NCBI RefSeq assembly: GCF_958298935.1
Contig: NC_084929.1
Span: forward strand, 31,189,501 to 31,253,500
Reading direction: 5' to 3'
DNA from: Phragmites australis
Taxonomy: Eukaryota > Streptophyta > Magnoliopsida > Poales > Poaceae
Length of the DNA stretch: 64,000 nucleotides
This document shows positions 57,250-64,000 of this stretch, in pieces. The stretch's first letter is position 1. Every line of letters begins with the position of its first letter. The translations under genes and the position numbers were made by a program. The notes beneath the pieces were generated by a model. That model did not search any database and had not been told where the DNA came from. It saw only the letters and a list, made by a program, of their open reading frames with translations.

Positions 57250-58640
57250 TTTCACTCTGTTATTTCCATGTTCATCAACCAATCTTTCATAGTGGAAAAG
57301 GTTGTCTTGTCAAGATATCTTTGTCAATGTGATTTTGTGGAGTAATATAGCCTCGGCTAGCAGCCGTTATGATGGTCTTTAAGCATTAAAAGAATTTGTA
57401 ACCAGAAGATTTGTATTGGAATTCAGCATCGACAGAGGAAGAGGATCATATAAGTTCAAAACTGAAACGATACAGTGTTGCGTACTGGAAACAAGGAACT
57501 CGTGATTTTTCATTGCATTCTATGGAGCGTATTGTGTTTATATCTTTATTCAAGTGTATATTGCATGAGTGTGCATATCATTGTCTCGGTATATAGTTTC
57601 CTTAACCTAAAGGTTCCCAAGGCTTCGCGCGAGTTTCTGCTACTGCGGTCTGCAGTCATTGGACGTACAGTTTGTAACCTGATGGCTGTTGCGGTGGCAA
57701 TATTAGTTCAAGAACTCGGTAACTGCACTGTTGTCCTGGTGATCTGCAGGTTATCTACTTATCTGCATTTTATGTTCAGGTGTAAATCGAATTGTACTTA
57801 TTTTATTTGATGTTGAAATAATATTTGAATAAGAGAGGTTATGTTTGCTCGCACGCGCACACGATTGTTCTGTCCATCCAGTGCCCTTTTCTGTATTTCA
57901 TTGTCATATGCTCATATCGGATTAAAAATGTCACAAGTGTTGCATGCACAATACACTGAATCAAGTCATGACAAGTACATATTGGAATTCCACAGTTCTG
58001 ACCATTTGGCATCTATGATGGTCAGTCAAACTGCAGTTGAAGAAAATGATTCGACTATATAAGAGCTACACAGTGAAAAATCAGCAGGTGCTCGTACTAC
58101 TCTTTGAACCTTCACCAGAGAAGAAACGAGACCAACAAGTAGGAGTATTTTACAAATTATAAGTTCAGTACGAAACTAATAAACGAATATCCGGATTCGG
58201 TTCCAAGAAAGGAGAAATCTAATAGTGGTACTAATATTTGAATCGAAGAATTGAACAGAACAGACTAAGGTGGGTAATTGGGTGTGGACGCAGGTTGTAT
58301 TTTTTCGAAGTATATTTTTTATAACATGCGCACTGAAAGTGAAACAGAGTAAAGTAAAAGAAAACACAACGTTTGGACAAACGTGGAATAGAAACAGCTA
58401 ACTTTCAACCGCAACAACCCACCAGTTACCCATTTGAGTAAGTTGCTTCTCGTAAAGCTATTAATGATATATTTAGTATAGCTTCTAGTTTTCAATTCAT
58501 ATTAGATTTTACAATGATAAGTTAAAATAAAATAATTTAAGTTACTGCTTTTAATTAAAATAAAAATAACATGACTCACCTAAATATATTTAGTATGCTC
58601 ACAATTCAACTTATAAATTTCTAAAACTAAGCGGGAGGTC
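57250..58640. other. 3' region of the Ca2+-ATPase gene and spacer
   Basis: The first 300-550 bases are probably the 3' untranslated region of the upstream gene. From about 58080 the sequence is AT-rich without features. Open frames here are short and do not match known families. Confidence 0.5.
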
Positions 58641-59451
58641 GGGCAAGCTAGCCCTAATTGATCACGGTAGGCCATCTTGGGTGCGGTGTGCTCAAGTGCA
58701 GCACCAGCCAACCAGCTCCACCCACTAAAACGGCCGACTCTGGTCGATTTGATCATCCAAGAGCTCGCAAGTTTCGTGGACCACGCCACGCCGATGGTCG
58801 GCCCTGAGCGGGAGGGCACGTCGGAATTGGGTGGCGCAACGGTAGGCGGGGACGGGGACCGCCTGGTTCGCCAAGCACGACCACCTGCCGCCATAAACTC
58901 GTCAGACCATCACCCGTCTGACGTCTCCGTCTCCGGTGCTACTACAACGAAACCATCCAACCCGCCGTGTGCCCGCTCCGGCGCCCGTCCCTTTCGGACG
59001 CGTCTCCACCGCCCTCGTTCGCCTCGTGCACGAAAACGTCTCCGATCCGATTCCCTCGCCGCCTGCCTCCGTGTAAACGTTATTAATAGAAAACGACGGA
59101 GGGTAGAAAAATGATTCGTTTTTCTCATGCTCGCTCGCTCGCTTGCGTACAGGATTGCGCCGTGGAGTTGGTGCTGGTAGCTGAGACAAGACCCCGGGCG
59201 GGCGCCGCCACGACCCCTCGGAGCAGAGTTCAAAGGGGCGGCGCGGCCGCGGCCCTCGGGCTTGCTGACCGACAGCGAGTTCGCGCTGGGATTTGGTATT
59301 TCTGGTCGCCAAACCCCACAAAAAACCCACCCGCATTTCCTCCTCGGGCTCGCCAACAAAAACTTTCCTTTCCCGCTCCGCCGCTCTCGCCTAGTAAGCT
59401 CGCCTTCGCATATTCGCTTGTGACGACGAGGGTGTTAAGCGGAGCGAAACG
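58641..59451 (+). promoter_or_regulatory. GC-rich upstream region and 5' leader of the GPDH gene
   Basis: This CpG-rich block precedes the dehydrogenase start. Several long frames on both strands are composition effects of the GC content. No TATA box stands out, which fits a broadly expressed gene. The 5' leader probably begins in the 59100-59350 part; a C/T-rich patch (CCTTTCCCGCTCCGCCGCTC) lies about 70 bases before the ATG. Confidence 0.45.
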
Positions 59452-62400
59452 ATGGTGGGGAGCTACGCGAACGGCGGGGCGGCTGCGGTGGAGGACAAGC
59501 TGGACGAGCTGCGGCGGCTGCTGGGGAAGGCGGACGACGATCCGCTGCGGGTCGTCGGGGTGGGGGCCGGGGCGTGGGGGAGTGTCTTCTGCGCGCTGCT
59601 GCAGGAGGCGTACGGCCGGCACCGCGACAGGGTGCAGGTGCGCGTGTGGCGCCGGGCGGGGCGCGCCGTGGACCGCGCCGACGCCGAGCGCCTCTTCGAG
59701 GTCATTAACGCCAGCGAGGACGTGCTGCGGAGGCTCATCCGCCGCTGCGCCTACCTCAAGTACGTCGAGGCGCGACTCGGGGACCGCACGCTCCACGCCG
59801 ACGAGATCCTCCGCGACGGATTCTGCCTCAACATGCTTGACACGCCGCTCTGCCCGCTCAAGGTCGTCACCAACCTGCAGGAGGCCGTCTGGGACGCCGA
59901 CATCGTCGTCAATGGGCTGCCGTCCACGGAGACCCGGGAGGTCTTCGGGGAGATCGGGAGGTACTGGAAGGAGCGGATCAGCCCGCCGCTGATCATCTCG
60001 CTGGCAAAGGGGATCGAGGCGTCGCTCGACACCGTGCCCCGGATCATTACACCCACGCAGATGATCAGCAATGCAAGTGAGTTCTTTGCTCAAGTCTCGT
60101 TGTGATCTACTATGATCTGATCGTTGGGTTACTAGTTTCGTTAATCTCGTAGCTGTAATATTTGTCGAAGTACCGCTAACAAATTTAAAGAAAGATTTAA
60201 TTGCTGCTCACCTGGATCAAGATACAACAGCTCTGGAATGTTCCTGATGAATTTTTCTGGCTAATCTTGGTCTGTACCTACAGACCTTCATATTTATTGC
60301 ATGGTTGATGTTATATATCATATTCTCTGTCTGTCGTTGAGTGTTTGGAGAGCTAGTTAATGCCGTTAGCCCCTTACCAAATGGTTCATCTTGCAGCTAA
60401 GGGAATGCCCATGTGTTATGTTTGCTCTGCAATCCATGGTTCCCTTCTGTACATGTAACAGAATTTAGCATGGTAAAGCTACTTTATTTTGGTCTGATGT
60501 GTGGTTGGGTGAGGTTCCTCTGAAGGTGGCTTTCCAAGACCTATATAAAATATGTAATAATCCAAAAGCTAAGGTGGTGGATATGCGCACTGAGGAAGGA
60601 TGACATATTCAGTTTAGAAGGACTTTATGAGAAGATCAGGACAGACAATGGCAGGATTTGATGTCTTTACTAGAGAAAGTGAATCTGGAACTGGAGGATG
60701 ATCGGGTAATATGGGCTTTGGAGAAACATGGTAGTTTCAGAACAAAATCTCTTTACAAGCAAATTTGCTTTGGAGGGGTGATCAATAGAAGAATGCAGGA
60801 GGTGTGGGAGTCTAAACTGCCTTTGAAGGTGAAGATTTTTCTTTGGCAGATGTACCATGACAAGTTACAATCTGCTGTGCAGCTCAAAAGGAGAAAATAG
60901 TCTGGTGAAGTTGGTTGCTCTTTATGTGGATAAGTGGAGGATTGCAACCATATAATGTTTTCATGCCCTATGGCTATGTTTATGTGGTGTGTTTTGAAAG
61001 ATGTCTTAGGATGGCACAGGATTCCAGTTTCTTTGGAGGATTTTTCAATCAACTGGTTAGGAGGTAGACCTTAGGAACAGAACAAGTTTCTTATTTTCGG
61101 TTTGGGGGTAATTTTGTGGAGGGTGAGGAATAAAATGGCAATTGAGAGAAAACTGCTCTCTAAACCAACTAGCATTTTTTTAAAATAATTTTTACTTTAC
61201 AGCAGTGGAAGATATTGCTACTCCATCATGAGAAATTGAAAGTGGAGACAGGCATTGTGAGAATCAGGGAGGTGGCACGTCGGCTCAGGCGTGCGTAAGC
61301 TGCTAAGTGTGGCTGCATCTACAAGCCATTCGTCCTATGATGTTTTGAAGTCTGTTTCGGGTAGTTTGGATGGTGGTAGGAGGGTGGAGCTCCCCCTGGT
61401 GATGCGTTTTGTCTGTATCGCTGTTGCCGAATGTTGACCTTTCCTTTTCCCTTCATTCTTGTAAGAACTGTGGCTTTCTGTATAAAGCCGGGCTAGTAGC
61501 CTTGTTTCCAAAAAAATTTGTGTGTTTTGGTCTCTGCCCATCACATGTGATCCATTTCCTGGTTTTGTTTTACCGAACTGAAATTGACATCATGTGCTCT
61601 TTATCTCAATTCCGAATGTTATTTACATGCATTTATGTGTTCCCCCTGTTGTACTCTTTGGCTTTTGTTTGTGGTTTGTTGATCATGGATTTTTATTGCA
61701 GCTGGAGTTCTGTTGGAGAATATTCTGTACCTTGGAGGCCCAAACATTGCTTCTGAGATTTATAACAAAGAGTATGCAAACGCTCGCATATGTGGAGCTG
61801 ACAAGTGGAGGAAACCTCTTGCTAAATTTTTGAGGCAGCCCCATTTCATTGTATGGGATAATAATGATCTCATTACTCATGAAGTCATGGGTGGCTTAAA
61901 GAATGTATATGCCATTGGTGCTGGTAAGTTTCCATTTGCTGTCCTTCATGTTCAGATTGACTCAAAAAACATTAACCGGGAGAAATGGAACTATCATTCG
62001 GGTCCTCCCTTTTTCCAGCCCACATCAGATACTCAAACAAAATTATGGCATTTTTTAACATCAAACTAAAAAATTGCTATTTTGGCATCTTATGTTCAAT
62101 ACTTTCTGACACATTTCATGAAGTATGCTATTTGCATTCTTCATATGTTGCAATGCTGTTGTCTCTGGCAAATGCAATGTCGCTTGATTTGTCAGACAAC
62201 AGAGAATCACCCTATTGTTAATACGGTATGCACAGCTCTCATGTCATGGTTTAAAAAATGTAAATCCGACTTTCCATATATGTTTACATATTCTTTATCA
62301 CCTTCTACCTAATTATTCTGGAGCTCGATATTTCCATTGCGTTGCTGAACATCTTATGATCATGTAGGTATGGTGGCGGCACTTACCAATGAGAGTGCAA

Positions 62401-63097
62401 CCAGCAAATCAGTGTACTTTTCACTTTGCACGTCTGAAATGATATACATCACCCACCTCCTAGCGAAAGAACCTGAGAAACTTGCAGGACCTTTATTAGC
62501 TGATACTTACGTCACACTGCTGAAAGGTCGTAATGCATGGTACGGGCAGAAGTTAGCAAAGGGGGAACTGACTCTGGAAATGGGGGACAGCATCAAAGGC
62601 AAAGGGACTATTCAGGTTCGTTCTGCCATCTTAATAGTGTTAAGTTTGCTTAATTTCTGGGTGGGTTTTTGGTATGGGGTAGCTATATATGCTGACCATT
62701 TCTGTGATTTTAGGGTGTTTCTGCAGTCAATGCATTTTATGAACTCCTGAGCCAGGGAAGCTTAAGTGTGACGCATCCAGAAATCAAGAAGCCTGTTGCT
62801 CCTGTTGAGCTGTGCCCGATACTCAAAACACTTTACAAAATTTTAATCAAGAGGTTGAAATATTCTTAGACTATCACTGTTAATGTTTTCTTGGGTACAA
62901 TTCTACTGTCCTGTCACTGTCAGGCGCCTTAAATTGTTTCGTTTTTCGCCTGCAGAGAGCTCGCAACGGATTCCATCCTCCAGGCAATACGAGATGAATC
63001 GATGTATGATCCACGGGAAAGAATTGAGATGGCACAGCGCCAGTCTCTTTACCGGCCATCTCTTCTTGGCCTAGCTAAATGTGATGCCAATGCCTAG
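59452..63097 (+). CDS. Glycerol-3-phosphate dehydrogenase [NAD+], cytosolic, 5 exons
   Basis: Exons 59452-60076, 61702-61923, 62368-62615, 62714-62853, 62956-63097 join in frame to 458 residues with GT-AG introns. The enzyme reduces dihydroxyacetone phosphate to sn-glycerol 3-phosphate with NADH, feeding glycerolipid synthesis and the cytosolic side of the glycerophosphate redox shuttle. The Rossmann motif is [13 protein letters not shown] (Gly36-x-Gly38-x-Gly40). Conserved stretches follow: [10 protein letters not shown] (catalytic Lys), [40 protein letters not shown], and the substrate-site [11 protein letters not shown]. The C-terminus ends [11 protein letters not shown]. No transit peptide precedes the coenzyme domain, so the cytosol is expected, as for the plant GPDHC proteins. 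All key residues are present. Intron 1 contains a LINE fragment. Confidence 0.95.
60465..61520 (+). mobile_element. LINE 3' fragment in intron 1 of the GPDH gene, sense orientation
   Basis: The plus strand reads [20 protein letters not shown], then the zf-RVT-type region [20 protein letters not shown] and [20 protein letters not shown], with one or two stops. It ends with the L1-type tail phrase TGTATAAAGCCGGGCTAGTA and a short run of A at 61510-61516. Only the 3' kilobase of the element is present, as expected for incomplete reverse transcription. It lies in the same direction as the host gene and does not touch the splice sites. Confidence 0.8.
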
Positions 63098-63540
63098 AGA
63101 TATGTTCTTTCGTCCTGCAGTATTTGCTGTGAGCTTGCAGGAGGTGTTGATGCAAACTTACATACAGGTCTTCAAGATCCTTCTCTGCGTGCCCTCAAAT
63201 GTGTGTTGTATGTAGAGCGAGTTCGATGATGAGATATTTAGCATGCCAGGATCTACTTTTGCCCCAATTTCATGTAGTTCTACCTGGCTGATGTCCGCCT
63301 GTATATACAACTGTTATTATTCAGTTTTATTCATTATTTACATCGGAATAAAGATCTGTATTTGTCGTGATCGCTTTGGAGTCTGACAGCTAGTGATTAC
63401 TGATAAGCTCTCCTCTCCAGTGACATGGCCACATGAATGAATTGATGAAGCACAAACAGTTTTGCTACTGAAGCGTGAAACACTTCCGGACCAAGTATGT
63501 CAAATGAGACCCAACACAGCCTGTTAAAGTCTCAAAATCA
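63098..63540. other. 3' untranslated region of the GPDH gene and short spacer
   Basis: Non-coding. AATAAAG at about 63347 is a possible polyadenylation signal about 250 bases after the stop codon. No other feature is seen. Confidence 0.5.
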
Positions 63541-63665
63541 AGACAAAAGCCCATGAACGGGCTAAAAAACATTGAACGTGAGGCCCAACAGAAGCCTGCT
63601 AGCATCTTACAAGCCTAGTACGTCACGCCATTGAAGGCCCGTTAACAGAGGCAGGCCCACTTACA
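63541..63665. promoter_or_regulatory. Cluster of site-II (GGCCCA/GCCCA) motifs with an ACGT core
   Basis: Within about 115 bases there are AAGCCCATGA (63547), AGGCCCAACA (63581), AAGGCCCGTT (63634) and AGGCCCACTT (63653), plus TACGTCAC at 63619. Site-II clusters are known in plant promoters of ribosomal, mitochondrial and cell-cycle genes bound by TCP factors. The likely target is a gene to the right of the window. Confidence 0.5.
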
Positions 63666-64000
63666 GCCCTAGATGGTTGGTTAGATCGCCTCACGTTGAA
63701 GGATCAAGGCATGACATCAAGCACTGCTGCTCCCTCGGATGTTCTCGCGTGTGCAGACTGCAGACGCACTTCTTCTTCTTCACAGAGCTGCGTGAGACTC
63801 GGTGAGCTGAGACAGGGAAACACGCCTACACGATGACCAACTCTTCTTCTTCACTCAAAAGCTGAAGCAGCAAGAGAGATTAGAGATAGCATCGTTTTCG
63901 CAGCCTCCCTTTCCTCACAAGACAAGCGGGATGCTTGTGAGGTGTGAGTGACGCGCGAGCGCGTTGGCCCATCACTTGATTCGAAAAAGAAGTGCCTGCC
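63666..64000 (+). other. Presumed 5' leader or promoter of a gene beyond the window
   Basis: C/T-rich patches (CTTCTTCTTCTTCACAG near 63768 and again near 63842) resemble plant 5' leaders. No start codon with a convincing frame is visible before the edge. Confidence 0.3.

Noticed and set aside
58677..59114. Long open frames on both strands in the GPDH upstream region
   Set aside because: They overlap each other in GC-rich sequence, lack domains and lie where the promoter and leader are expected.

Overview
The window is nuclear DNA of a monocot, most likely a panicoid grass (sorghum, Miscanthus, sugarcane or maize relative). Genes are intron-rich, coding first exons and promoters are GC-rich, and the spaces between genes are filled with CACTA, LINE, Ty1-copia, Ty3-gypsy-type LTR and MITE sequences typical of grasses. 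There are no bacterial, organellar or viral features, no CRISPR array, and no tRNA or rRNA gene that I could see.

Layout. (1) 1-271: N-terminal end of an O-methyltransferase gene on the minus strand, cut by the window edge. (2) 0.7-10.1 kb: a repeat block with a decayed CACTA (En/Spm) element, an abutting LINE and an LTR. (3) 10-17 kb: MITEs, small tandem duplications and a broken plant-mobile-domain gene. (4) 17.9-22.3 kb: an intact seven-exon gene for a ZNF830/CCDC16-like spliceosome zinc-finger protein. (5) 25.8-26.6 kb: a minus-strand group-F bZIP gene (bZIP19/23/24 zinc-sensor type) with an in-frame stop just after the leucine zipper. Just upstream of it lies an 0.8-kb fold-back element. 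(6) 28-33 kb: LINE and LTR debris. (7) About 34-41 kb: a minus-strand unit with a GC-rich TATA promoter but no convincing coding sequence, carrying a diverged direct duplication of its own 5' end; a long non-coding RNA candidate. (8) 41-47 kb: AT-rich spacer and degenerate gene-like remnants. (9) 47.8-57.2 kb: an intact seven-exon P2B (auto-inhibited, calmodulin-regulated) Ca2+-ATPase gene. Its last intron holds an antisense, 5'-truncated, mutated Ty1-copia element. (10) 59.4-63.1 kb: an intact five-exon cytosolic NAD+-dependent glycerol-3-phosphate dehydrogenase gene with a sense LINE fragment in intron 1. (11) 63.5-64 kb: a site-II-rich, promoter-like region probably serving a gene beyond the window.

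The genes do not form one pathway; this is ordinary plant gene order. From memory, an ACA-type Ca2+-ATPase followed by a cytosolic GPDH matches the end of rice chromosome 1, so this is probably the syntenic segment; a comparison is needed to confirm it. I found no clear new enzymatic system. The items most worth a second look are the nonsense codon in the zinc-sensor bZIP, the duplicated non-coding locus, the fourfold FFD motif in the ZNF830-like protein, and the fold-back element next to the bZIP gene.
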